DNA of 64,000 bases from positions 102,686,480 to 102,750,479 of the forward strand of contig NC_064825.1 in assembly GCF_024166365.1 (NCBI RefSeq), written 5' to 3'. Position 1 is the first letter of the stretch. Each line of letters opens with the position of its first letter. This DNA comes from Elephas maximus indicus. Its lineage: Eukaryota; Chordata; Mammalia; Proboscidea; Elephantidae. Below the pieces are notes generated by a model. It was not told the origin of the DNA. It made no database searches and saw nothing but the letters and a program-made list of their open reading frames with translations. A program made the translations under genes and the position numbers. Shown piece by piece: positions 27,701-39,700 of the stretch.

Positions 27701-30700
27701 AATCCCAATCCAAACAAAGCTTACATATTGGATTTGATTGATATAACACTTAAGTATATCAACACATAATAGTTCCTCTTTCATTCTCTTTTTTCTTTGC
27801 CATTTATTATTTTTTAAAATAATTTTTATTGTGCTTTAAGTGAAAGTTTACAAATCAAGTCAGCCTCTCACGTATAAACTTATATACACCTTACTACATA
27901 CTCCCACTTACTCTCCCCCTAATGAGTCAGCCCGCTCCCTCATTCTAGTCACTCCTTTCGTGACCGTTTTGCCAGTTTCTAACCCCCTCTACCCTTCCAT
28001 CTCCCCTCTAGACAGGAGATGCTAACATAGTCTCAAGTGTCCACCTGATATAAGTAGCTCACTCCTCATCAGCATCTCTCTCCAACCCATTGTTCAGTCC
28101 CTTCCATGTCTGATGAGTTGTCTTCGGGAATGGTTCCTGTCCTGGGCCAACAGAAGGTTTGGGGACCATGACTGCCGGGATTCTTCTAGTCTCAGTCAGA
28201 CCATTAAGTCTGGTCTTTTTGTGAGAATTTGGGGTCTGCATCCCACTGTTCTCCTGCTCCCTCAAAGGTTCTCTGTTGTGTTCCCTGTCAGGGCAGTCAT
28301 CGGTTGTGGCCGGGCACCATCTAGTTCTTCTGGTCTCAGGATGATGTAAGTCTCTAGTTCATATGGCCCTTTCTGTCTTTTGGGCTTATAATTATCTTGT
28401 GACCTTGGTGTTCTTCATTCTCCTTTGATCCAGGTGGTTTGAGACTCATTGATGCATCTTAGATGGCTGCTTGTTAGCATTTAAGACCCCAGACGCCACA
28501 CTACAAAATGGGATGCAGAATGTTTTCTTAATAGAATTTATTTTGCCAATTGACTTAGATGTCCCCTGAAGCCATAGTCCCCAAACTCCCGCCCTTGCTC
28601 TGCTGACCTTCGAAGCATTTAGTTTTTTCACCTTTGCCATTTATTTTGTTGAAGAAATTGGATCATATGCCCTGTGGCGTGTCCCCACATTCTAGAATTT
28701 TTCTGATTGCATCTCCTTGGTGTTGTTTAACATGTTTGTTTATCACTTAAATTTCTTATAAACTAGTGGTTCAATCTAGATGTTTAATCACTTTCCGGTC
28801 CAATATTTCAGCAAGAATACTTCATAAGTGGTGCTGTGTGCTTGCTCTTTCCTCACATAGTCATCTCTCTTCCAGTGACAAGTGGATTTAGACATGGGCA
28901 GCCTGATCTAGCCACTGTAAATGTCCATTTGTCTTCTGATTTTGCTTAGGATGTAATATATATATATATATTTTTTTTTTTACATGCAAGAGTCTGTTTT
29001 ATTATTACATAGTTGAATTAATCAATTGTTTCTTTTATGGCTTCTGGATTTTGAGTCATAGTTAGAAAAGGCCTTCCTTACTCCAGAGTTGTAAAGGGGA
29101 TTAGCCATGTTTCCTTCATCTCTGTGTTTCTAAATCTAAAGTAGCTCTCTTCTACGTAATTTCAGAAGCCAAGTAAACCTCCTACAGAGGGTAGTGAAAT
29201 AATTTGTGTAAGTTATCTGCTTCTCTTTGGTTCAGATGAATTTTATTTTCACATTCACAGCTTTTTGAACAGGTGGTTTTATCAAACACGGGTTCTGCTC
29301 AGAAGCAGAAACATACATGTTGGTGTTGCGGAAAAGGGAGTCATTTTCATGTCACCTGTTTGAAGTGTCAGGATTTGGCTAGGTGTCTTTTGGAACCAAG
29401 GGCCAACTCAGGACATCTGTACCACAGGAGAGGAAGCAGGTGATTCTTGTCTTTTCCTTTTAAAAAGTAAATCCCTCCAGAAGATCCTTTGAAGTATAGA
29501 CTCACTCTCACCACTGTACAAGGGTAAGTCAAAAAGTATTGCTACAAAATCATAGAAACTTTTTTATTAAACAAAAATGTCAAAATGTGAAGCTGTTATT
29601 TCTCAACATATCCTCCATCTAGGTCTATACACTTCTGAAGGCAGTGTTTCCATCTCTAACCCTAAACCAGAAGGGAAGAGCACACTTGGTGTTTCTCAAG
29701 CTGAGAGAACTGAAGAAAAAATTCAAGCGTCGAGTTGGAATAGTGAAGGATTCTATGGGGAAAATATTAAACGACACAGGAAGCATCAAAAGAAGATGGA
29801 AGGAATACACAGAGTCATTATACCAAAAAGAATTAGTCAATATTCAGCCATTTCAAGAGGTGGCATATGATCAGGAACCGATGGTACTGAAGGAAGAAGT
29901 CCAAGCTGCTCTGAAGGCATTGGCGAAAAACAAGGCTCCAGGAATTGATGGAATATCAACTGAGATGTTTCAACAAACAGGCAGCACTGGAGGTTCTCCC
30001 TCGTCTATGCCAAGAAATATGGAAGACAGCTTCCTGGCCAGCTGACTGGAAGAGAGCCATATTTATGCCTATTCCCAAGAAAGGTGATCCAACCGAATGT
30101 GGAAATTATGGAACGATATCATTAATATCACACGCAAGCAAAATTTTGCTGAAGATCATTCAAAAACGGCTGCGGCAGTATATCAACAGGGAACTGCCAG
30201 AAATTCAGGCCGGTTTCAGAAGAGGACTTGGAACCAGGGATATCACTGCTGATATCAGATGGATGCTGGCTGAAAGCAGAGAATACCAGAAGGATATTTA
30301 CCTGTGTCTTATTGACTGTGCAAAGGCATTCGACTGTGTGGATCATAACAAATTATGGATAACATTGCGAAGAATGGGAATTCCAGAACACTTAATTGTG
30401 CTCGTGAGGAACCTTTACATAGATCAAGAGGCAGTTGTTCAGACAAAACAAGGGGATACTGATTGGTTTAAAGTCAGGAAGGGTGTGCGTCAGGGTTGTA
30501 TTCTTTTACCATACCTATTCAATCTGTATGCTGAGCAAATAATCCAAGAAGCTGGACTATATGAAGAAGAACGGGGCATCAGGATTGGAGGAAGACTCAT
30601 TAACAACCTGCATTATGCAGATGACAACCTTGCTTGCTGAAAGTGAAGAAGACTTGAAGCACTTACTGTTGAAGATCAAAGACCACAGACTTCAGTATGG

Positions 30701-33700
30701 ATTGCACCTCAATATAAAGAAAACAAAAATCCTCACAACTGGATCAGTGAGCAACATCATGATAAACGGAGAAAAGATTGACGTTGTCAAGGATTTCGTT
30801 TTACTTGGATCCACAGTCAACAGCCATGGAAGCAGCAGTCAAGAAATCAAAAGACGCATTGCATTTGGTAAATCTGCTGCAAAGGACCTCTTCAAAGTGT
30901 TGAAGAGCAAAGATGTCACCTTGAAGACGCCTTTGAATTGTGGTGTTGGAGAAGAATATTGAATATACCATGGATTGCCAAAAGAAAGAACAGACCAATC
31001 TTGGAAGAAGTACAACCAGAATGCTCCTTAGAAGCAAGGATGGCGAGACTGCATTTTACATACTTTGGACATGTTGTCAGGAGGGATCAGTCCCTGGAGA
31101 AAGACGTCATGCTTCGCAAAGTGCAGGGTCAGCGGAAAAGAGGAAGACCCTCAACGAGGTGAATTGACACAGTGGCTACAACAAAGAGCTCAAGCATAAC
31201 AACTATTGTGAGGCTGGCTCAGGAACAGGCAGTGTTTCATTCTGTTGTGCATAGGGTCACTATGTGTCGGAACCAACTCGATGGCACCTAACAATAACAA
31301 CAAGCCTTCCCCAAAGAATTCTGCATTCTTCAACTTACACGACATCAAAATGGTAGTTTTAGCATCCTCAAAGGACTCAAATCGTGTTCCTTTTAAATAT
31401 TGTTTGGGTTTGGGGAACAAAAAGAAGCCTGAAGGGGCAAGGCCAGGGCTGTAGGGTGTGGATGGGGTAAGGTTTCCCATTGAAATTCTTATAGGACAGC
31501 CCTTGTTACCCTCGGAAGAATGAGCAGATACATTGTCATGATGGAAAAAAATTCCTTGGCACAAATTTCCTGGCCTTTTCTCACCAAGCAGTTTTCACTT
31601 AAAATTTCTACATAATAAGCTCCCATGATCGTCCAGTGTCCTTTGAGAAAATCTATGAAGATTATCCCTTTGGAGTCCCAAAAAACAGTTGCCATAACCT
31701 CCTGAGTGGTCTCCCCTCTCTTGGTTCATCTTTGGGGTCTTTCCAACTTTTCTTAAAACATTTGATCCATCTAAAAACTGTTGTTTTATGTGGGTCAGCA
31801 TTCCCATAAAGTTGTCGCAAAGCTACAATGATTTGGAAAGATACCCACTTGAGTTTTGTTAAGAATTTGATAATAGCCCTGACCTCAAAATCGTTTTTTT
31901 TTCCGTGGCACAAAAATTATCCTTTTTTTTTTAAGGCACCCTAACGAGACTAAGATGAATGTATTACTGGGAGAACTTATCCGCAGCCATCCACTGATGG
32001 CAGAGGCATGTGTAAACATGTTTTGTTTGGAATAAACTCGTGCATGTATGAACTGTAACCCTAGTAGCCATACTTTTTGACTTTCCCTCATACAAGCAGC
32101 CTCAGATTCAGTCTGTGGAATGTGGAGTTGGATCCATCCCCCTCATGGCTGTCTCACTTTCAGTAACACCGTGACAAATAGGAGTGTACCCAGGTCACTG
32201 TGTAATCAACTAGCTACTGTGAGGACCAGGGCCTGACTTAGCCGTTTTCAGAGCAGAGCCTCCCCACGTGCTGTCAGTTGAACAACATTTTGGCAAGACT
32301 TTTAAAAATCCTCTTTCTTGCCTACCTCCCCTTTTGTTTTTAAATTATAAAAGTAAAACAGTATATTCTGTAACTATATGGAAGTAACTGAAGTCAAAAG
32401 TAAGTTTCCCTTCACTCCCTCCTATCCCTTCAATTCTTTGTCTCCCAAGTAACCACCATTAAAAAGTGTGCGTGAACTCTTTCAGATTTTTAAAAATGCA
32501 TTTTTGTATAAAATACATACATATATATGTATGTGCACAGTTCATTTGGATTTTTTTTTTTTTTTTTTGCTTACTGGGGTGGTATCAAGTTGCAAGTGTT
32601 GTTACATAATTTGATTTTTTCTCACTTAATGACATGGACGTCTTTCCAGGTCTACATATTATGTAAACCTCTCTCTTTTAAATGACTGCTTAGCCACTGT
32701 GTGTTATATGAGTGTACCATGATTTATTGAACCAGTCTCTCCTGCTGTTTTTTTTCCTTAAAGCAATGTTTCATTGAATATCCTTGAACTTACATCTTTC
32801 CACACGCAAATGACCACTTCTGTAGAATTAATTCTTAGATGCGAATTTCCAGATCAAGCTTACAAACAATTAAAATTTTGATAGATTCTGCCAAATTGCC
32901 ATCCTGAAGACTATACCAGTTTACACCTCCACCAGCTGCATAAGCGAGTCTGACACATTACCGTCATCTCTCTAGCCTGGAAATCAAGTGCTCTCCTAAA
33001 TGCCTGCCCCTCTCCTTTATAGACGTTCTTAAAGGATTATGGAAGGTGGAATAGTGGTCTCTGTTTTCCACATGGAGAATACTTTATTGAAAGCCAGAGT
33101 CACACTGAGCTTAGAACTCAAATTTCCAATTCCTACTCTGTTGTTTGACTCTTCTTCATAAGGCTTTCAGAGCTCCAGTGAACTCTAATGTAGTAGATTA
33201 AACCTGATAGTCTCTTGTATTCTTTATTCATTCCCCTAGTATTTATGAAGCATAAATTACATGCTAGGCCCTCTGCTGGGTGCTGCAGTTACACCAGTGA
33301 ACAAGACAGACGTGGTTTCTGTTGCCCTTACAGCATCAACAAGCCATGGGGAAGTCAGATAACGAAGCATGATGAGTGTTATGGTCAGAGATGTTTGGGG
33401 GCTGGTTTTATGGTAATACATAGCAGAAGGGTCTTGCGTCCTTAGAAGAAGTGACCTTTGAGCTTAGACTTGAAGGAAGAGAAGGAGCCAACAATTGAGT
33501 AGGGGATAATGGATGAGACTCAGTATTGGCTATAGTTAGAGGGAAAAGGAAGGAGTCATACATAACTCCTTCGTTTCTGGCTAGGGTAGCTGGATGGAAG
33601 GTTATACTATTTACTGATATAGGAGACTTAGAAGGAGGATCTTCCCAGCAGAGAGATTGAGTTCAGTTTGGGACATGATGAGTTGGAAACGCTGCATGTG

Positions 33701-36700
33701 AGGCATCCAGATAAAGAGGGGCTCAGGAGTTCAGGAAGAGAAGTCTAATGTGGAGAAAGATTTGAGAGTCATTAAAATGTTAATAACAATAATAATTATT
33801 GTATTTCTTATAATTATATTGTCATTGTTGTTATGGTAGCTAACAAGGGTACTTTCTGTGTACCTGGTTTTGTTCTAAGAACTTTATGCATATTAACTCA
33901 TTTAGTCTTCACAGTAACTCCATGAAGTTATCACTGTTACTATTCTCATGTCGTGCCTGAGGGAAGGTAGACAAAGATAACGTAACTTGCTTAAAGTGAC
34001 ACAGTTAATTAATGGAAGAGCTGGATTCAAACCCAGGCAGCCTGACCTTAGGCTTCTCCTCTTAACCATTGTGTAATGATGTCCGTCGTAATAACAAGCT
34101 ATAAGAACCAATGAGAAAAAAAAAAAAAGGATGTGAAGGGGAACTTTGCTTTTTAATTTTTATCCTTCTGTATTCTATAATTTTTTTTTTTTACAATAAG
34201 CATTGTTCATGTATCACTTATGTAATTAAGTTTTTTTTAAAGATTTATACAGAAATAAGGGAGAGCATTGGTTACGTTTTTCTCTCCTTGGTTAAGTCTA
34301 CCATAATCACCTGCCTTTGTAATTTGTCAACAAAGACGACCTCTCAGGTTGTAAGATGGAGGCATGAGATAGCCTCTGTGAGCAGAAGGCAGAGAATCTG
34401 ACCACGGGCCACTCCCAGGACCAGTTGTCCCATCCTTTTCCTGTGGGCAACAGTGTAGTGTCGGCTGGGGTGGGAGAGACTTAAGATGGAAGTTGCATTG
34501 AAACTGCTTCCTACACGTCTCCAGGTATGTGACGACTGTGTGGTGTTACGTAGCAACATCGGGACTGTGTATGAGCGCTGGTGGTACGAGAAGCTCATAA
34601 ATATGACCTACTGTCCCAAGACCAAGGTGTTGTGCTTGTGGCGCAGAAATGGCTCTGAGACCCAGCTCAACAAATTCTATACTAAGAAGGTACCCATGAT
34701 CTCTATTTGGGTTGGGTGTAGTTTTTTGTAGGGTGGGCTTGGAGGGTAAAAGCTTCTTGCTGGGAAGTTAAGATTCCCCAATCCACGTCTGGAGACACGT
34801 TTTTGCTTACAGCTACTGTGTGGGATACCTAAGCTGTCTCTGAGGTCTGGGCATTGGCCCAAGCCTTCAGCAGACGTTGTAGAGCAGAGGGCAGGGGACT
34901 CTAGGAGGCTGGTGTGACAGGACAGCTCTCTCCCCCATGTGCCGCAGTGTCGGGAGCTGTACTACTGTGTGAAGGACAGCATGGAGCGTGCTGCCGCCCG
35001 ACAGCAGAGCATCAAACCCGGTGAGAGTCTCAGCCCCCAGAAGAGAGCTGTTCCCTGGGAGAGGGTCTTTCTTTCTGTCCATCTTGAGCGTCAGAGGCCT
35101 GACAAGGAAGCCAGGTCATGGGATCCCCTGCCTCGCGTGTTGATAACCTTTTCCCTCACCACAGGACCTGAGCTAGGTGGCGAATTCCCAGTGCAGGACA
35201 TGAAGACTGGTGAGGGTGGCCTGCTGCAGGTCACCCTGGAAGGGATTAACCTCAAGTTCGTGCACAACCAGGTAAGTGCAGGCAGCAGCACAAGGCTTCC
35301 CAGCCCTTTGTTCTGTCTGTAATAGGGGTCAGTGCCAGGTCCCCGTTGCTTTCCACTGAGCATGACTGGGGCGTCTGGGGCTAGTGGGGAGAACTGGAGC
35401 AGCTGGACCAGAGAGAAGCCTGAGAGGAGGCACCCAGAAAGGGCAGTAGGGGGCCCGTGTGAGGCTGGGAACGAGAGCGAGACTCAGAGGCTGTGCTGCC
35501 TCTGCCCGTTAGACTCAGCACAGTGTGAGTGGGAGCGTCTCACTGGCCCGTCTTCGCGCAGTGTCTCTGCCTTCCTTTCTTCATTCCCAGGGTGTGCTTT
35601 GGCTTGGTGGTTTTGCTTTGAGAGTCTAGACTGGCTGACCTACTCGCGTCTTTCTGGTGTGTGTGAAGCTTCTGTGTGTGCGCGAGTAGCTTGTATCTGT
35701 CCTCTATGGAGTGTGTGTGTGTTTACTGGCCTTTTTCTTCTCCTGCTGATTCTTCTTCTTATTCTTTTCCTTCCTTTGAGTGTACCCACTCTGTTCCCTG
35801 CTTCCACAGGCCCCACCCCCCTTCTTTTGATTGGGGAGTGTTTCAGGATACATCTTTCCCTCGTCGTGATTCCACCCTAGGCACTGACTTTTTTTTCTCT
35901 CTCTCTCTCTCTCTCGGTCTTTTAACACAGTGATACTTTTCCTCTCAGTGGACATTCCTTAAGCTAATTCCTTCCTTTCTGAGGCCAGCGCGTCACCCCA
36001 GGTCCGTTCACAGCTCTGACTCTTCACACAAGTGCCTTCCCCCCTCCCCGATGTGCTGGCTCCTGTCCCTGAGGCCCTGAGCCAGGTCTGCACATGCGAA
36101 GCAGTGTAGCCCTGGCCAGGCAGCAGGTTCTCAGGGAGGTGAACTTCTGGACTCTGACCATGGCTTTCTCTCTCCACTTGCCGTTTTAGTTCTCCTTCTT
36201 TGGGCATCTAGCTGGGCAGCTTTGGTGTAATGGGAGATAGCTGCCTAGGCTTCTTGGCAGCCCCTTAATGTATTTTCAGTCTAGGCCTTAGGGTGGCAGG
36301 AAACCCCTAAAGACCTTCGGGTCAGCCCAAAGAGAAGTTTATGTCAATACTTTTCTGGGCCATGAAGGTACTGGCACTTCTTGAGGAGTGGGCTTCTGAG
36401 CTCATTTCAGTGCTGTGGCCTCTGGGCCCCTCACCTTCTGAAGAAGAACCTTGTTAAAGAATACCCAGTGACCCTGCCCTCTCCCCTGTGTCTTACCCTC
36501 AATGCAGCCGCTTTGGACGCACTGAATTGTCTAACAGTTACAAAGCATGGACAGGCCGTCTGAAGTCCAAAACTCTGCCCCTAGAAGATGTATCCTGCAG
36601 AGAGGGGAGTCACACCTGACTTCTCTGTCATACCCCACAGTTTGATAATAAGATAATGGCCTTGCAGTCCCTCTTCTACCACCTAACAGTCAGCTGAAGT

Positions 36701-39700
36701 TGAGGAAGCACTGGCCCCTTCCCTTGGAATTATGCCGTGGGGGAGGACTGGGAAAGCCTGGACTTTGGAGTCAGGACAACTAGGGTTTGAAGCCCAATTT
36801 CATTATTCACAGACAAATCAACTTTCTGATCCTCAGTTTCCTCATCTATAAAATGGGGGTAGCAGTGTATACTGTGCCACGTAGGTATAAGGATTAGAAA
36901 CAGCATTTGTAAAACTCCTTGTAGGTGCTCAGTAAGTGGTAGTTGCTATTATTATCACCATATACTTTTTGGGAGATCCTGGATCCTGTTTCAAGGAAGA
37001 TACCAACACCTCCCACCCCAAGGACAGTCTGAGGGGAGCTTTGCACCCGTGCCAGCCCTCTGCGCCGGAGGAGGATGCATGGAGGGGTAGAGACCTGATG
37101 GGCCAAGTGGGGGACCCCTGAGCACAGTGTCCTTATTAAGCACTGCCCTGGACAGAGGGTATGGGCGGGCAGCCCGGGCCAGCAGAAGAGCCTGCGGGTT
37201 GGGTTTGACCATTCAAACTAACGCCTTCATTTCTCTCCCATGCTTTCTCCTCCGGCCAGGAGCGGAAGGTACATGCCCTTTCTGCTATCTTCTCTTCTTA
37301 GCGCTTTTGAGTTGCGTGTGTGTGGATTCTTCTGTCCTCCCTTTGGGGACTAGGTTTTCTGCGTGTGGGTGGGGCTGTAGCTGGGAGAGCGGGCTTTACG
37401 GGGCAGGGGCGGAGCCTCTGGGCCTTACGCCATCCTCCCTCCCTCCCTCTCTTACAGGTTTTCATAGAGCTGAATCACATTAAAAAGTGCAATACAGTTC
37501 GAGGCGTCTTTGTCCTGGAGGAATTTGGTAATTACACTATTTTGCTCTTAGGTCTGGACTCACATGGCAGTAACTCAAACCTCGGAGCTCCAGAGGAGGG
37601 ACTAGGGGCAGGGAGAAGAGCCTCTGGAGAGAGGTCAGGAGGAACAGGAGTGACAGGGAAGAAAAGTGAACCTTGAGAGAAGGGAAGGTGGAAGAAAAGA
37701 TAGTGGCTGCTGGGGAGCGGGTTGCAGAAGAGCCTTGGCCGAGTGAGAGTTTAGAGGTGGTGCAAAGAGGCTCAGAGAACTCCGCACCCTCCCTTGCTTG
37801 GCCGGCCGGTGGTCAGAAAGTTCTGGGGCAGAGCAGACTGGCCGTCCCCAAGCTCGGCTGTGTTCGTGTCGCCTGCTGTGATCCCTCTAGCAGCCCAGTG
37901 CTCCGTCCAGCCACCCCGGCCCCTGCGCCCACCTGATCTCCACCTCGCCTCCGAGCTTGAGGAGGGGTGTGTGTGCCGGTAACAGGCGGACACACCCTAG
38001 AGAGAAGAGAACCTAGCGGGCCTCAGAGTCAGAGGGTCAGTTGTAGCGGGCAGCTGGGGGCAGCCTCCCCGCGCCACGTGCTAAGGAGCGGTGTAGTGGG
38101 TTCTCACCCTGGGGCTTTGAGTTCTGCTGTGTTTGTGCTTCATTCTCTTGTGCCCCTCATCGCTGCTATGAAAACCTTCGTTCTCCAGCAGGTAACGTGA
38201 TCTCAGCTCGTGCTGCCTCTCCCCAGGCCCCTGCAGTGGGTGGGGCAGGGTCCCTCCACCCAAACCAGCTGCTCACATGGCCAGTGTGTCTTCCTCTCTC
38301 TCCCTACCCTCTTCCTTCCCAACGTTCCCACCCTCATGCTGGCTCATTGGTTCAGTTTTCTCCCCTTGCGTGCTCCCCTCTCTTCCCGTGAGAGAGATAT
38401 TTGGGGGAGTCTTCCAACTCAGGAGAAAGATTTGGTGCTGGTTGCGCTACCTTTGATGAGTTTGTTCCCTATTAATCCTGGGTCCCCAGAATTTTACCTC
38501 CCAGGTTCAGAAGAAGGTGTGGCCAACTCTCATCACTCCCTTTCAGCCCCAGGGGGATGCCAGGCCCCTCTGCTCCCAGTCTCTCAGGGCCATGATGATG
38601 GCTGAGCCTGGGGGCCTTACTCCTTCCTCTGGCCAAGCAGACCCCTGCATGGCTGGGGCAGGGGCAACTCTTAGTTTTGCATTCTGGGCTGTGGACATGT
38701 GTGTATTTTGCCTGATGCTCCCTGTCACCTCCCTCCCTGGGTGCTGTACTCGCCTGTCTCTTCTGCTCGGTGTGTCTGCTCCAGAGCCCTCTGACGCTCT
38801 CCCTCACACAGGCAGGCCTGGGCTGCTCCTGCCACTCAGGGAAGGAAGCTTACAGGTCGGATGGGTTTAGTATCATGTTACTTCCTCATCCAGCCTTGGG
38901 ACCCTCTGTGCGGGGGGGCTGGGTGTAAAGGGAACTGTGCATAACATGACCAGAGTTTTGGGCTGGTGGCAGGGATAAGTTCACAGACATCTCAGCAAGG
39001 CGAGGCACAGGCTAGAGACAACTCTCTCCTCCCAGCCAAAATCTGAGAATTGCCCCCTGCAACAACCCAGGGGTCCTGGATAGTAGCAGTGGCCAGACTG
39101 GTGAAGGGCCAGCCCCTCTCTTCCCGGGGCGCTCAGGGAAAGTGGGTAAAATCATGGCCAGCAGACAAGGAGCCACTGCCGGCTCAGAAGGCTAGCTGAG
39201 GAGCCTGGAGCAGTGTCCTCTCATCCAGCAGGGTCTGGACAGAAACCTCCGGTGGCCTCTACCCTGTGATAGCCTAAGCTGCTGCAGCCACAGTAGAGGC
39301 CACAGAGGGGAAGGAAGGGGGCCTGGTGCCAGGCGCCGCCGCCTGGGGTGCATGGCGCTACTGCTCTTAGTTGTGAACTTTCTGTTTTGTCTCTTGCCCG
39401 TCCGGTTTTAGTTCCTGAAATTAAAGAAGTGGTGAGCCACAAGTACAAGACACCAATGGTGAGTATGCCACCCAGCCTGGCAGGGCAGTCCGCGCAGGGC
39501 TCCCCGGGGACCTCCAGACAGGAGCAGGGGTGGGCCCTTGGAAAGCACAGGGCTGAGTGGGATTAGGAATAGTTGGAGAGATGAATTTGGTCTACATGCC
39601 AAAGATTCAACTGAAGTTAACATGTGCCTTCAGTCCTGGGAGAAGGAGACTCATACTTGACCCCTCTCCCCCTGGGGCCGCTTCTAAGGCCTTGCTTGGG

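Larger units (their letters stand above)
27150..28960 (-). repeat. old L1 3'UTR split by later insertions
   Basis: Reads on the minus strand as an old L1 3' region. It continues on both sides of the AfroSINE at 27340-27540 and the young L1 at 27809-28631. Confidence 0.7.

Noticed and set aside
29945..30640. Reverse-transcriptase-like open frame as a host gene
   Set aside because: It is an RTE LINE fragment, frameshifted on both sides and truncated at the 5' end.
31190..31913. Transposase-like minus frames as a domesticated host gene
   Set aside because: Frames are broken, a catalytic residue is lost, an RTE splits the unit and no splice or promoter context is visible.
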